Positions 20,396 through 29,835 of a stretch of DNA of 64,000 nucleotides are shown piece after piece. The stretch covers positions 2,207,001-2,271,000 of the forward strand of contig NZ_CP041348.1 in assembly GCF_009834365.1 (NCBI RefSeq), given 5' to 3'. Position 1 is the first letter of the stretch. Each line of letters begins with the position of its first letter. A program made the translations under genes and the position numbers. The notes under the pieces are model-generated. The model saw only the letters and a list, made by a program, of their open reading frames with translations, made no database searches and was not told the DNA's origin. The DNA comes from Komagataeibacter xylinus (GTDB lineage Bacteria; Pseudomonadota; Alphaproteobacteria; Acetobacterales; Acetobacteraceae).

Positions 20396-20971
20396 ATGTG
20401 TGACAATGGGCAAAACGCCGTTGCGGTCTCTCTCTCGCGCAGGCTCGGGCAGGCGGCGCGCCCGCGCGTGCTGGTGGTGATGGGGGTGTCAGGGTGTGGC
20501 AAGAGCACCGTGGCCCAGCTTATGGCCGAGCGCATGGGCTGGCCTGTCATCGAAGGCGACGACCTGCATCCGCCCGCCAATATCGCGCGCATGAGCAACG
20601 GCATTCCCCTGACCGATGAGGATCGTGCCCCCTGGCTCGACCGCATTGCCGCCGCGATCCTGGCCTGGCGTGAGCAGGGGCAGTGCGGCATCGTGACCTG
20701 TTCATCGCTGCGGCGCGCCTATCGCGAGCGGATCGGCGCGGGCCATGCGGAGGTGTGCTTTGTCTACCTCAAGGGCAGCAGGGAAGACATTGCCCCGCGC
20801 CTGCGCCAGCGCACGGGACATTTCATGCCGGTTGGCATGCTCGACAGCCAGTTCGCAACCCTGGAAGAACCCGACATGCACCATGAGGTGGTCATGACGC
20901 TCGATGTCAACGCTCCGCAGGCCCATCTGGCCGAGCAGGCCTGCCTGCATCTGGACCGCCTGCCGGGCTGA
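20396..20971 (+). CDS. gntK: Gluconokinase
   Basis: Phosphorylates D-gluconate to 6-phosphogluconate, the entry to the pentose phosphate pathway and important in organisms that oxidise glucose to gluconate. The 191-residue protein has Walker A GVSGCGKST at residues 30-38, the gluconate-binding region EGDDLHPPANIARMSNGIPL and the conserved TCSSLRRAYR, VYLKGS and GHFMPVGMLDSQF. An AGGA SD precedes ATG 20396. It converges with the adenosyltransferase gene with a 6-nt gap. Confidence 0.94.
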   Translation: MCDNGQNAVAVSLSRRLGQAARPRVLVVMGVSGCGKSTVAQLMAERMGWPVIEGDDLHPPANIARMSNGIPLTDEDRAPWLDRIAAAILAWREQGQCGIVTCSSLRRAYRERIGAGHAEVCFVYLKGSREDIAPRLRQRTGHFMPVGMLDSQFATLEEPDMHHEVVMTLDVNAPQAHLAEQACLHLDRLPG

Positions 20972-20977
20972 AAGCCC

Positions 20978-21550
20978 TCATTCAGCCGTGGGTGGCGGGG
21001 AGGCCGGGGCCCATGTCAGGTCACTGGCCCCGTTATCATTGAGGTGACGCCCCAGCACGAACAGGTAATCGGACAGGCGGTTCATGCAGGCGGGAATGGC
21101 GGGGCCAATATCTTCGCTGCGCGCCAGCGTGGCCAGCCGTCGCTCCGCCCGCCGCACCACGGTGCGCGCCAGATGGGCGTGGGCTGCGGCCATCGTGCCG
21201 CCGGGCAGGACAAAGCTGGTCAGCGGCGGGATATGCGCGCGCAGGTGCTCCACCTCGTCTTCCATGGCCTTGACCGCAGCGGCACCCTGCGCCAGTGGGC
21301 GGGGCGGGTTGCCGGGCATGCACACCACGCCGCCGATATCGAACAGAAGCCCCTGCAGCCAGGCAATGAAACGGGCGTTCCGGCCTGCAGGCAGGGTCGC
21401 GCGCAGCAGCCCGATCACGGCATTGGCTTCGTCAAGGGCGCCAAGGGCCTCGATGCGCACCGAGTCCTTGGCGACACGCGCGCCATTGCCCAGCGCAGTC
21501 TGCCCGGTGTCGCCGCCACGGGTCACGACCCGGTCGATACGAATGCTCAT
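20978..21550 (-). CDS. Cob(I)alamin adenosyltransferase, PduO type
   Basis: Transfers the 5'-deoxyadenosyl group of ATP to cob(I)alamin. The 190-residue all-helical protein has the ATP-binding N-terminus [19 protein letters not shown], the Arg-rich [16 protein letters not shown] and the C-terminal [15 protein letters not shown], all typical of PduO/MMAB enzymes. The length matches single-domain members. No other cobalamin genes are adjacent; a B12-type radical SAM protein is encoded 7 kb upstream but uses methylcobalamin, so a direct link is not implied. Confidence 0.93.
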   Translation of the reverse strand: MSIRIDRVVTRGGDTGQTALGNGARVAKDSVRIEALGALDEANAVIGLLRATLPAGRNARFIAWLQGLLFDIGGVVCMPGNPPRPLAQGAAAVKAMEDEVEHLRAHIPPLTSFVLPGGTMAAAHAHLARTVVRRAERRLATLARSEDIGPAIPACMNRLSDYLFVLGRHLNDNGASDLTWAPASPPPTAE

Positions 21551-21650
21551 GGATTTATCCGCCTGTCATGAGTAAAAGTAATAGTAATGTATTTTTTAAT
21601 AAATATAATCCCGCATATTTCAAGTAAAACCCGGAAGATATTCTTCCATA

Positions 21651-21724
21651 AATAAAAATCTTTTGGTGAAGCTTTTTTTAAAAATCTTCAAGGAACGCTG
21701 CCTTTTTGCAAAAAGGCAGCACCC
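21651..21724 (+). repeat. Dispersed intergenic element, modules A and B
   Basis: Module A (CTTTTGGTGAAGCTTTTTTT) followed by module B, here a perfect 24-nt palindrome at 21697-21720 formed by GCTGCCTTTTTG and its complement. It sits just 3' of the minus-strand gene that ends at 21758. Confidence 0.8.
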
Positions 21725-21757
21725 GGAAACGTCTATCAGTCATCATGGCGGCAGTCT

Positions 21758-22330
21758 TCAGCGTGAAGGCTTGGCCGCACCGAGCTTCAGGGAATCATTG
21801 AGCAGGGTCTGCAATGTATCCGCCGTGGTGGAGGCATAGGCCTTGAGTTCGGGGTCGGAGGCGGATTCCGCCTCGTTTTGGAACATGGCCAGCGCATCGC
21901 TTGCCGCCTGCGCCTGCAGGTCGAGGTAATCGCGCTCGAATTTGGCGCCGGTTTCGGTCTTTAGCTGGGCTGCAACTTCATCCTCATCCGGGCTCATTTC
22001 CTTGTGCAGGGTCAGTCCGTGCTTGAGGGCAATGGCGGAGAGGGCGGTCTCGTTGGTGGTGTGCAGCTTGACCGAGCGCGTGGCGAATTCCTGCACTTTC
22101 CGCCGCTTGGCTTCTGTCGTGGCCATTTTGGAGATGGTGATCTCGAATGCGTTCAGGGCCGACACGTTTTCAGCAAAGGTGGAATCGGATTCTGTCAGCG
22201 GCGGCAGGCTCGGCGCGGACGCAGGAGGCGCCGCAGGCGCGGCGGGCGGCGTGGCAGGACGGGCCGCAAGACCTGCTGCAGGAAGAAGGCTGACAGATGC
22301 GCAAAGAAACCAGACGGCGTAATTTTTCAT
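21758..22330 (-). CDS. DUF4142-type exported protein
   Basis: A 190-residue protein with a signal peptide (MKNYAVWFLCASVSLLPAAG, cleavage near LAA-RP), an Ala/Pro-rich linker of about 25 residues, and a helical domain like DUF4142: SDSTFAENVSALNAFEITIS, then KVQEFATRSVKLH and FERDYLDLQAQAASDALAMF. These domains form ferritin-like helical bundles; their function is not established, although many are linked to stress or cell-envelope genes. It is divergent from the DUF423 gene. Confidence 0.85.
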   Translation of the reverse strand: MKNYAVWFLCASVSLLPAAGLAARPATPPAAPAAPPASAPSLPPLTESDSTFAENVSALNAFEITISKMATTEAKRRKVQEFATRSVKLHTTNETALSAIALKHGLTLHKEMSPDEDEVAAQLKTETGAKFERDYLDLQAQAASDALAMFQNEAESASDPELKAYASTTADTLQTLLNDSLKLGAAKPSR

Positions 22331-22617
22331 GCTTTCATCTTCCCAACGTGTAAAATTCAGGCGGTTTTACTGAACGCCCTCACGGTTTATCAGTTTTGGC
22401 CCGGCATACAAAGCCAGCAGGCCACAAGAGTGGTCCATTGCGGCAGGCGAAAGCGACTGGGCAGGGTAGAGGAAAACTTTCCTACCGCCCCGGGCTGATC
22501 TGCTGGCACGTGGCCTCCCTTCACGTCGGGCTGGCCTATACGATGCGCCCATGCCGGGAGTAGGGTGTGGCCGCCCGCTACGTGTGCGGGTCGTCACCCT
22601 GTTTGCGGATATGCTGA

Positions 22618-22995
22618 ATGCCTACTGTTGTCCGGTTCCTGTTGTGTTTTGCGGCGCTGGCCGCGTTCTGTGCCGTCATGGGCGGGGCGCTTACCGCCCA
22701 TCTGCCCGATCATTTCTTTGCCGAGGGCGGGCGTGATATGGCCCGGCAGGCCATACAGATGCAGATGTGGCATGCGCTGGCCATGATCGGGATTGCGGTG
22801 CTGATGATCCAGCAGGGGTGCCGTGCGCTTATTTCCCTGTCCGGCTGCCTCATGGCGGTGGGCACCGTCCTGTTCAGCGTGGGCGTGGCGCTGACGGCGT
22901 TCTGGGGTATCCATCCCGGCCCGGTGGCGCCAACGGGGGGCAGCATCCTTATGGGAGCGTGGCTTTTGCTGGCGGTGGGAGTGATGCGCGCATGA
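22618..22995 (+). CDS. DUF423 membrane protein
   Basis: A 125-residue integral membrane protein with about four helices: a first helix with the conserved AVMGGALTAHL, then WHALAMIGIAVLMI, the segment ISLSGCLMAVGTVLFSVGVA and a final helix with GPVAPTGGSILMGAWLLLA. This matches the YgdD/DUF423 family, whose role is unknown. In E. coli the family member lies next to rlmM, and here too the gene overlaps a RlmM-like gene by 4 nt (ATGA), which supports both assignments. Confidence 0.9.
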   Translation: MPTVVRFLLCFAALAAFCAVMGGALTAHLPDHFFAEGGRDMARQAIQMQMWHALAMIGIAVLMIQQGCRALISLSGCLMAVGTVLFSVGVALTAFWGIHPGPVAPTGGSILMGAWLLLAVGVMRA

Positions 22996-23948
22996 ACGCC
23001 CAGCCCGAAGCCAACACGCAGCCCGCATGGCCCGTGCGCAGCGCCTATCTGGCCGCACCGGGATTTGAGGATGTTCTGGAGCAGGAACTGACACGCAAGG
23101 GGGCAGGGGAGTTGTGCTGGCATGGCCGACTGGCGCTGTCAGCCGCGCCGCCCGTGGCCAGCCTGTGGGCGATTGACATATGGGATGCACCCGAGCATCA
23201 CGCGGTGCCCTCCATCAAGGGCGCGGCGCGGATCATGCGCGGCCTGCAACGCAACTGGGCCGGTTACACGCCCATACTCCACCGCCGCAGTGCCCTGATT
23301 ACCGATGCCCTGCCACCGGTGCGGCCGAAGCCGGTGAGCTTTCCCTCCTCCCCGCCCGATGCCCATCTGGGCGGCTGGACGCTGCTGGCCCCGGACCGGC
23401 TGCTGCTCTCGCCCACCAAGTCCTCGCCGTTCATCAATGGCGAGGTGGCTTTTGTCGAGAACCGCACCGATCCGCCTTCACGCGCCTATCTCAAGTTATG
23501 GGAGGCACTGTTCCGCCTTGGCCGGTGGCCTGTGGCGGGCGAGACCTGCATCGACCTCGGCGCCTGCCCGGGTGGGTGGACATGGGTTGCGGCCAGCCAG
23601 GGCGCGCATGTCACGGCCATTGACCGCGCGCCTTTGGATGAACGTATTGCCGCCCTGCCGAACGTGACATGCCGCTATGAAAGCGCTTTCGGGCTGGATC
23701 CTGCTTCCTGCGAACCGGTGGACTGGCTGTTTTCGGACATCATCGCCTATCCCGCCCGCCTGCTCACGCTGGCGCAGCGGTGGATTGCCTCAGGCAGGGC
23801 TGCGCGGGTTGTCATGACCATCAAATTCCAGGGCGAGACCGATCATGACACGGCCGAGGCTTTCGCCGCCATTCCCGGTGGGCGGGTGCTGCATCTGTGG
23901 CACAACAAGCATGAACTCACCTTTTTCTGGCAGCGCGACGGCGCATGA
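22992..23948 (+). CDS. rlmM: RlmM-like rRNA 2'-O-ribose methyltransferase
   Basis: SAM-dependent methyltransferase of the RlmM (YgdE) type, which modifies C2498 of 23S rRNA in E. coli. The 318-residue protein starts with a THUMP-like region (SAYLAAPGFEDVLEQEL) and then a Rossmann domain with SAM motif IDLGACPGGWTWVAA; DWLFSDIIAYP and VVMTIKFQG carry the catalytic Asp and Lys. It is shorter than E. coli RlmM. ATG 22992 overlaps the DUF423 stop; the open frame upstream of it is only the DUF423 gene read out of phase. Its 3' end overlaps the convergent gene by 32 nt. Confidence 0.9.
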   Translation: MNAQPEANTQPAWPVRSAYLAAPGFEDVLEQELTRKGAGELCWHGRLALSAAPPVASLWAIDIWDAPEHHAVPSIKGAARIMRGLQRNWAGYTPILHRRSALITDALPPVRPKPVSFPSSPPDAHLGGWTLLAPDRLLLSPTKSSPFINGEVAFVENRTDPPSRAYLKLWEALFRLGRWPVAGETCIDLGACPGGWTWVAASQGAHVTAIDRAPLDERIAALPNVTCRYESAFGLDPASCEPVDWLFSDIIAYPARLLTLAQRWIASGRAARVVMTIKFQGETDHDTAEAFAAIPGGRVLHLWHNKHELTFFWQRDGA

Positions 23949-24216
23949 GCAGCCGGTCAGCGATCTCGACCACGCCGATGGCAAGCAGGCAGCATACAAG
24001 GGCCACTGCCATTACGATCAGCCGTTCCTGCTCGGTCTCATCGGTCGCCCCCGCAAGGCGGTAGACGGACAGCCACAGATCGGTGCCCGCAATGCGGTCG
24101 ACCAGACCGGCAACGGTGGTGCTCAGGCGCAGGCTGAGCATGAACAGCGCCGTCAGCCCAAGCACGGCCAGCGTCTTGTACAGCGTGTGGGCAACCGTGG
24201 GCGTATTGGTGGGCAT
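23917..24216 (-). CDS. Small unknown membrane protein
   Basis: A 99-residue protein with two predicted membrane helices (LAVLGLTALFMLSLRL near residues 17-32 and LIVMAVALVCCLLAIGVVEI near 66-85), and a strongly basic end RLLMRRRAARKR, placing the C-terminus in the cytoplasm. No family recognised. Its last 32 nt overlap the end of the rlmM-like gene on the other strand. Composition is protein-like and it fills a gap that would otherwise be empty, but expression is not shown. Confidence 0.65.
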   Translation of the reverse strand: MPTNTPTVAHTLYKTLAVLGLTALFMLSLRLSTTVAGLVDRIAGTDLWLSVYRLAGATDETEQERLIVMAVALVCCLLAIGVVEIADRLLMRRRAARKR

Positions 24217-24260
24217 GCATTCCCCTCAGCCAAGAGCGCGCTTGTGCAAGGAATTGATAA

Positions 24261-24306
24261 AAATAAAAGTTTTTGGTGAAGCTTTTTTCAAAAAGCGCCC
24301 AAAAAC
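24261..24306 (+). repeat. Dispersed intergenic element, module A
   Basis: AAAGTTTTTGGTGAAGC then TTTTTTCAAAAAGC, followed by CCCAAAAAC. It lies 3' of the M3 peptidase gene, which ends at 24319 on the minus strand. Confidence 0.8.
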
Positions 24307-24318
24307 AATTTCCGGTTT

Positions 24319-25992
24319 TCAGTCATCCAGCAGCGCGCGCGCAGTACGCACCACATCGGCCAGCGTGCCGGGCTGGAAGGGGGACTGAAGTCCGGCCGAA
24401 CGCACGAGCCGGGTAAAGGGTTGCGCCCCACCCTGTGCGCACAGGTCGACATAGGCTTTAAGGGTGCCCGGGGCATCGTCACGGCTGCGAATCCAGAACT
24501 GCATGGCGCAGCACAGGGCGAGCGCATAATCGATGTAATAGAACGGCGAACGGTAGATATGCCCCTGCGCCTGCCATCTTCCGCCCATGGTGGGGTGGGG
24601 CAGGCCGCCATAATTGCGCCAGGGCAGGTAGCGCTGCTCAAGCTCGTGCCACACGCCATGGCGCTCGGCGGGGGTCATGTCGGGGCGGGCATAGACCTCG
24701 TGCTGGAAGTGATCGACGCACACGCCATAAGGCAGGAAGGCGAGTGACGAGATGAGGTGCATGCGCCGGTAACGCGCGCCCTGCCCGGGCTCGACCATCA
24801 GGTCGATATGCGGCCAGGTAAGGAATTCCAGCGCCATCGAATTGATCTCGGCGGCGTCCATGGTCGGCCATAGCAGGTCGATGGCGGGCAGGTTGCGGCT
24901 TTTCCAGTTCTGGTAGGCATGGCCCATCTCGTGCGTGAACACGTTGATGTCGTGCTGCGTGCCATTGAAGTTGGCGAAGATGAACGGCATGCCCACCGTG
25001 GGGAAGGACGTGCAGAACCCGCCCCCCGCCTTGCCGGGCCGGTTGATGAGGTCGAGATAGCCGTTCTCGCGCATCTGGGCAAAGAAGGGGCCAAGGTCGC
25101 CCCCCATGCGGTCGAACATGGTCTGTGCGCGGGCCATCAGCACGTCATGGCCGCCGGCGGGGCGGGGGTTGCCCAGCGGGTCGATCAGCGGTTCATCCCA
25201 TGAATACAGCACCTCCCACCCCATGGTGTCGGCGCGTTTGCGCAGGATGTCATGCACCAGCGGCACGACATGCTCCTGCACGTCATTGCGAAAACGCGCG
25301 ACATCGGCAGGCCCGTAATCCACGCGGCGCATGCGGCGGTAGGCCAGCGGAATGTAGCTGTCATAACCCAGCGTGCGCGCCATGCCATCGCGCAGGTGCA
25401 CCATGTCATCAAACAGGGTGTCGAGCCGGGTCGCGTTTTTGGCAAAGAACGCCCAGCGCAGTTGTTCGGCCTGCTGGCGCACGGCGCGGTCGGTGCTCTC
25501 GGCATAGGGTGCCAGGCCGGACAGGTTGACCCGCTGCCCACCAATCTCCACCCGCGCGCTGGCCAGCAGGGCGGTGTATTCACCGCTCAGCCGGGCTTCT
25601 TCTTCCAGCGCATCGGCAATGCGGGGGTCGAAGGTGGTGATGTCCGTGCGCCACAGTTCCAGCGTGTGGGGGGTAACGACCTGGGCCACCGCCGTAGGGT
25701 CGGGATATTCGAGCAGCCTGCGCTTGAGGGTGACTTCATGCGCGGTGACATACGGGCCCAGCCCATCGGCGTAGTCACGGTCGGCCTTGGCGCCGGGGCT
25801 GGTGGTGTCCTGTGCGAAGCGCAGGTCGACCAGGGCGGACCAGCTTTCATAATCGCGGCGGATCGTATCGAACAGGCCAGCAGCATCGGCCACGCGGTTC
25901 TGCTCAAGCAGGGTCGAGACCTGACCAAAGCGCAGGGCCAGCGCATCACGCGCGGGGCGGGGAAAGGCGAGGCTGTCAAAAGGGCGGGACAT
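24319..25992 (-). CDS. M3 family oligoendopeptidase (PepF-like)
   Basis: Zinc metallopeptidase that degrades oligopeptides in the cytosol. The 557-residue protein lacks a signal peptide. The zinc motif HEMGHAY places His354 and His358 as ligands, with the third ligand in the downstream AAEINSMALEF (Glu). The N-terminal helical lobe and the YIPLAYRRM and YSWDEPLIDP regions suit the M3 fold. It lies in the same direction as an OPT-type transporter upstream of it (gap 51 nt), which could supply peptide substrates. Confidence 0.92.
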   Translation of the reverse strand: MSRPFDSLAFPRPARDALALRFGQVSTLLEQNRVADAAGLFDTIRRDYESWSALVDLRFAQDTTSPGAKADRDYADGLGPYVTAHEVTLKRRLLEYPDPTAVAQVVTPHTLELWRTDITTFDPRIADALEEEARLSGEYTALLASARVEIGGQRVNLSGLAPYAESTDRAVRQQAEQLRWAFFAKNATRLDTLFDDMVHLRDGMARTLGYDSYIPLAYRRMRRVDYGPADVARFRNDVQEHVVPLVHDILRKRADTMGWEVLYSWDEPLIDPLGNPRPAGGHDVLMARAQTMFDRMGGDLGPFFAQMRENGYLDLINRPGKAGGGFCTSFPTVGMPFIFANFNGTQHDINVFTHEMGHAYQNWKSRNLPAIDLLWPTMDAAEINSMALEFLTWPHIDLMVEPGQGARYRRMHLISSLAFLPYGVCVDHFQHEVYARPDMTPAERHGVWHELEQRYLPWRNYGGLPHPTMGGRWQAQGHIYRSPFYYIDYALALCCAMQFWIRSRDDAPGTLKAYVDLCAQGGAQPFTRLVRSAGLQSPFQPGTLADVVRTARALLDD

Positions 25993-26043
25993 GCAGGCAG
26001 GGTGCCATGGAAAGCGGGCCTGCGTCCATGCCCCCTGATCCGG

Positions 26044-27984
26044 TTATCCGCCCGTGCCGCCCCGTTGTGCGCGACAGAACCACAGGCATAAGGCGCAGAA
26101 GGCCACAAGTCCCGCAAGTTCGGGCAGCGTGCCGCCCATGCCCGCGGGCAGCAGCGAAAGCGGCGCGTCACGCCCGCTTGCGGCGGACAGGCAGGCCAGC
26201 ACCACCCCGGTCAGGCTCTCGCCCACGATCAGCCCCGAGGCAACCATTGTACCCTGATGGCGGCCAGTTCCCCTGGTCAGCCGGGCCATGACATGACCAA
26301 GCAGGGCGCCCACGGCCAGTGTCATGGAAATGCTCATGGGCAGGTAAATGCCAATGCCCACGGCCAGCGGCGGCAGCGCGCCGCGCCCGCTGCGGCGCAG
26401 GGCGCCATCAAGCGCAATCAGCCCGCACCCCGCAGCAACGCCCAGCCCCAGCATGCTCCAGTCAAGCTGATGGAGGAAAATGCCTGATGTAATCATGAGC
26501 AGCAGCGCAGGCTGCGGGGCGGCCAGCGCCTGCGTGGGGTCCATGCCTGCATGCGGCATGGACCCCACGAAGCCATAGGTCTGGTACAGCACGTTGAGCA
26601 CCGGCGGAATGACCAGCGCTCCGGTCACGCAGCCGATCAGCAGCGCAATTTCCTGCCGCCATGGCGTGGCATTTACCATGCAGCCGGTTTTCAGGTCCTG
26701 CAGGTTGTCATTGGCAATGGCGGCGGAGGCGGTGATGGCGGTCAGCGCATACAGGCAGAACCCGATTGCGAAATGCTGCCCCTCCGCGCCTGCAAACAGC
26801 CCCACCGCGCGCAGCGCCACGAATACGCAGGCCAGGCACATCGCGGCAAGGATGATCACGCCCGATAGCGGCGAGGAGGATGACCCCACCAGTCCCGCCA
26901 TGTAGCCGCACGCCGCCGCCACGAACAGCCCCACCCCCAGGCAGCATACAAGCCCGGCCAGCGCCGCCACCAGCGCCGATGCCAGCCCGACGGAGGTGGA
27001 AAAGACCACGAACATGCCGCCAATCGTCATGACCACAAGGGTGGCAATGCCCAGCATGGCGCGGGGTGAGAGGTCGGTATCGGTGCGCGCGGGCTGCCCC
27101 GCCGTGGCAGGCGGGCGCACCAGCAGTCCGCGCATGCTGCCCAGCAGCGGGCGCCCCATGCGCAGCACGGTCCAGATGGCGGCGACGCCAATTAGCCCCA
27201 CGCCGATGAAACGGGCCTTGTCCTTCCATATCTGCGTGGCGAAATCACCCGCACTCAGCCCCGGAGGGTGCGGCAGCAGGTGCGCCATGACGGGAATGGC
27301 GATTTCCCACGTCAGCAGTGCGCCAAGCAGCATGGCAAGCCCGCCTTCCAGCCCCACGAGATAACCCGCGCCAAGAAGCGCTGGCGAAAAGCCGAGCGAG
27401 AACCGGAAGGCCGAAAGCCCGTAGGTGAGCGAGGCCGTAACCCCATCGCCAAGCAGCCGCAGCCCCGCCGAGGCGAAGGTGAAGCCGCTGGCAAGGATGC
27501 CGCCATGCACCAGCGCACGCAGGCCGCCGGGGCTTTCGCCATGGTTGCCCGCGCGCAGGATCTCGGCTGCCGCCACTCCTTCGGGGAAGGGCAGGGCAGG
27601 GTCGGCCAGCATGACCCGGCGCAGCGGGATGGTGAACAGCACGCCCGTCATGCCGCCTGCCGCCGTGAGCACGGCGGTCTGCAGAAAGGGGAAACGCTGC
27701 CAGAACCCGGCCATGACCAGCGCGGGCAGGCTTGCAAACACGCATGACAGCGTGCCCGCCGCCGAGGCCTGGGTCTGGACGAGATTGTTCTCGAGGATGG
27801 TACCCCCGCCCAGCACGCGCAGCACCGCCATGGAAATGACGGCGGCGGGGATGGAGGTCGCTACCGTCAGCCCCACCCGCAGGCCCAGATAGACATTGGA
27901 CGCGGTGAAGACGACCGTGATCAGCGCGCCGATCACCACGCCGCGCCAGGTCAGTTCCTTCATGTCTGCTGCGCGGTCGGGCAC
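26044..27984 (-). CDS. OPT family transporter
   Basis: Proton-driven transporter of oligopeptides or metal chelates, in the inner membrane. The 646-residue protein has about 14-16 hydrophobic segments; ELTWRGVVIGALITVVFTA, VYLGLRVGLTVATSIPAA and ENNLVQTQASAAGTL are the family start, and GLVGSSSSPLSGV is the conserved central loop. GTG 27984 has TAAGG 7 nt upstream; ATG 27963 is the alternative with no SD. Located between a lipoprotein gene and an M3 peptidase gene on the same strand. The substrate is not determined by sequence; the peptidase suggests peptides. Confidence 0.9.
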   Translation of the reverse strand: MPDRAADMKELTWRGVVIGALITVVFTASNVYLGLRVGLTVATSIPAAVISMAVLRVLGGGTILENNLVQTQASAAGTLSCVFASLPALVMAGFWQRFPFLQTAVLTAAGGMTGVLFTIPLRRVMLADPALPFPEGVAAAEILRAGNHGESPGGLRALVHGGILASGFTFASAGLRLLGDGVTASLTYGLSAFRFSLGFSPALLGAGYLVGLEGGLAMLLGALLTWEIAIPVMAHLLPHPPGLSAGDFATQIWKDKARFIGVGLIGVAAIWTVLRMGRPLLGSMRGLLVRPPATAGQPARTDTDLSPRAMLGIATLVVMTIGGMFVVFSTSVGLASALVAALAGLVCCLGVGLFVAAACGYMAGLVGSSSSPLSGVIILAAMCLACVFVALRAVGLFAGAEGQHFAIGFCLYALTAITASAAIANDNLQDLKTGCMVNATPWRQEIALLIGCVTGALVIPPVLNVLYQTYGFVGSMPHAGMDPTQALAAPQPALLLMITSGIFLHQLDWSMLGLGVAAGCGLIALDGALRRSGRGALPPLAVGIGIYLPMSISMTLAVGALLGHVMARLTRGTGRHQGTMVASGLIVGESLTGVVLACLSAASGRDAPLSLLPAGMGGTLPELAGLVAFCALCLWFCRAQRGGTGG

Positions 27985-27993
27985 GGGCTCGCC

Positions 27994-28572
27994 TTACATC
28001 TTGTGGAAGGTGGGCATGACAAGGTGCGCTCGGTTGAAGTCAAGCTGCGCCTTGGTGAGTTGGAAGCCGATCTCGATATGGTACTGGTCGCTGTGGATAT
28101 GGCGCGACACCGGCAGCGTGATGGGAATGTTGCGGGTGTGGGTCAGGTCCTGCATGCGCCCGTCATCAAACGAGACATGGGCCACGAATTCCTTCTTGCT
28201 CTTGATCTCGCCATTGAACACCACCGCCACGAAATACGGGATGTTGACGAAATTGACGCTCGAGGCCGGGCCGCGCTCGACATGCAGGCCGATCTTCATG
28301 TTGGTCATGACCGTGCGGTGCTGGCCTTCCTCGCACGAGCCGACCACGCGCGTCAGGCTGGCGCGCGCCACGAGGTGGGTAATGTCGTGGTCATTGCCGG
28401 TGTACTGATAGTAATCCGCCGCCTCGCCCGGAATTTCCACCACCGGGCAGGCCGGGGCGAAATCGATCGAATCGGATTCGCCCTCGCACGCGCCCAGCAG
28501 GGACAGGCCCGCGACCGTGCAGATTTTCAGGGCATTGCGCCACAGGCGGGGCGACACAGGGGCAGGGATCAT
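27994..28572 (-). CDS. Unknown lipoprotein
   Basis: A 192-residue product with a lipoprotein signal: basic start, hydrophobic LKICTVAGLSLLGAC with lipobox LLGAC at about Cys29. The mature part has a second pair of Cys (PACPVVEI and GSCEEG) and strand-rich segments such as TVMTNMKIGLHVERG and VPYFVAVVF-like NIPYFVAVVFNGEIKSKK. No family recognised. It starts the minus-strand group and its stop is 9 nt before the transporter start, which suggests co-transcription and perhaps a shared envelope role. Confidence 0.8.
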   Translation of the reverse strand: MIPAPVSPRLWRNALKICTVAGLSLLGACEGESDSIDFAPACPVVEIPGEAADYYQYTGNDHDITHLVARASLTRVVGSCEEGQHRTVMTNMKIGLHVERGPASSVNFVNIPYFVAVVFNGEIKSKKEFVAHVSFDDGRMQDLTHTRNIPITLPVSRHIHSDQYHIEIGFQLTKAQLDFNRAHLVMPTFHKM

Positions 28573-28823
28573 GCGGGTGTTCCGGCTAGGTCAGGTGTGG
28601 ATGAAGCCCCACGGCGCGGGCATGGCGCGGGGCGCGATGTGCAGGTGGCTGGGCGAGGGGGGAGGACAGGCATGGCAGAATACGTTAGGATGAACGGGAA
28701 AATGGCTTGCGCCATTGCCGTGGTTTGCGTAGGGCCGGGTCCATCGCTCGGGATGCCGGCGCCGCAACTGTAGCAGATCGCGGCCCGTATCCTATACCGC
28801 CCGCCGGATGTTTGGGGAACACC

Positions 28824-29822
28824 ATGCCCGACCAGATGATTCATACGCCCGATAATACCGCCGCCGATGCCCCGCCCCGCGTGCTCAAGGTGCTGCTCGC
28901 AGGGCCGCGCGGCTTCTGCGCCGGTGTCGATCGTGCCATCCGCGTGGTGGAGGAAGCGATCCGCCGTTATGGCGCGCCGGTCTATGTCCGCCACGAGATC
29001 GTGCATAACCGCACCGTGGTCGAGGCCCTCGAGGCCCAGGGCGCGATCTTTGTCGAGGAACTCGATGAAGTCCCCGCCGATGGCCAGGTCGTATTCTCGG
29101 CCCATGGCGTGCCCAAGACCGTGCCGGCCGAGGCCATGCGCCGCAACCTGCTCTACCTTGATGCCACCTGCCCGCTGGTCTCGAAAGTGCATCGCGAGGC
29201 CGAGCGCCACTTTGCCGATGGCGGGCCGGAAAGCCGCCATATTCTGATGATCGGCCACGCCGGTCACCCCGAAGTGGTGGGCACCATGGGCCAGCTGCCC
29301 GTGGGTGCTGTCACGCTGATCAACGATGCGGAGGAAGCCCGCACCGTCCAGCCTGCCGATCCCTCACGGCTGGCCTTCATTACCCAGACCACGCTCTCGG
29401 TTGATGATACGGCGGAGATCGTGGACATCCTGCGCGACCGCTTTCCGCTGATCGAAGGCCCCCGGCGCGAGGATATCTGCTACGCCACCACCAACCGGCA
29501 GGAAGCGGTCAAGGCCATTGCGCCGGGCTGTGACCTGGTGATCGTGATCGGCTCGCCCAACTCCTCGAACTCGCAGCGCCTGCGCGAGGTAGCCGAGCGC
29601 TCCGGCGCGCCGCGCGCCCTGCTGGTGCCGCGCCTGAACGCGCTGGACTGGTCAGCACTTGATGGTGTGTCCACGCTGGGCATCACCGCTGGTGCCTCCG
29701 CCCCGGAATCGCTGGTGCAGGAAATGGTCGCGGCCCTTGCCAAGCGTTTCACGCTCGAGATCGAGGAAATTACCGTGAAGGAAGAAAACGTGGCCTTCCG
29801 TCTGCCTGCGCCGCTGGGCTGA
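28824..29822 (+). CDS. ispH: 4-hydroxy-3-methylbut-2-enyl diphosphate reductase
   Basis: Last step of the MEP isoprenoid pathway: reduces HMBPP to IPP and DMAPP, which feed hopanoids, quinones and undecaprenol. The 332-residue protein has the three cysteines of its 4Fe-4S cluster in [19 protein letters not shown] and [10 protein letters not shown], plus the HEIVHN and GHAGHPEV His motifs and the catalytic Glu region TQTTLS. ATG 28824 gives the normal start; the frame stays open up to 28707 without family resemblance. The order ispH-thrB-rnhA is common in alphaproteobacteria. Confidence 0.96.
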   Translation: MPDQMIHTPDNTAADAPPRVLKVLLAGPRGFCAGVDRAIRVVEEAIRRYGAPVYVRHEIVHNRTVVEALEAQGAIFVEELDEVPADGQVVFSAHGVPKTVPAEAMRRNLLYLDATCPLVSKVHREAERHFADGGPESRHILMIGHAGHPEVVGTMGQLPVGAVTLINDAEEARTVQPADPSRLAFITQTTLSVDDTAEIVDILRDRFPLIEGPRREDICYATTNRQEAVKAIAPGCDLVIVIGSPNSSNSQRLREVAERSGAPRALLVPRLNALDWSALDGVSTLGITAGASAPESLVQEMVAALAKRFTLEIEEITVKEENVAFRLPAPLG

Positions 29823-29835
29823 TCCGTACCGTCAC

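Noticed and set aside
22767..22991. N-terminal extension of the RlmM-like protein
   Set aside because: The extension is DUF423 coding sequence in the wrong phase; ATG 22992 with stop-start overlap is the better start.
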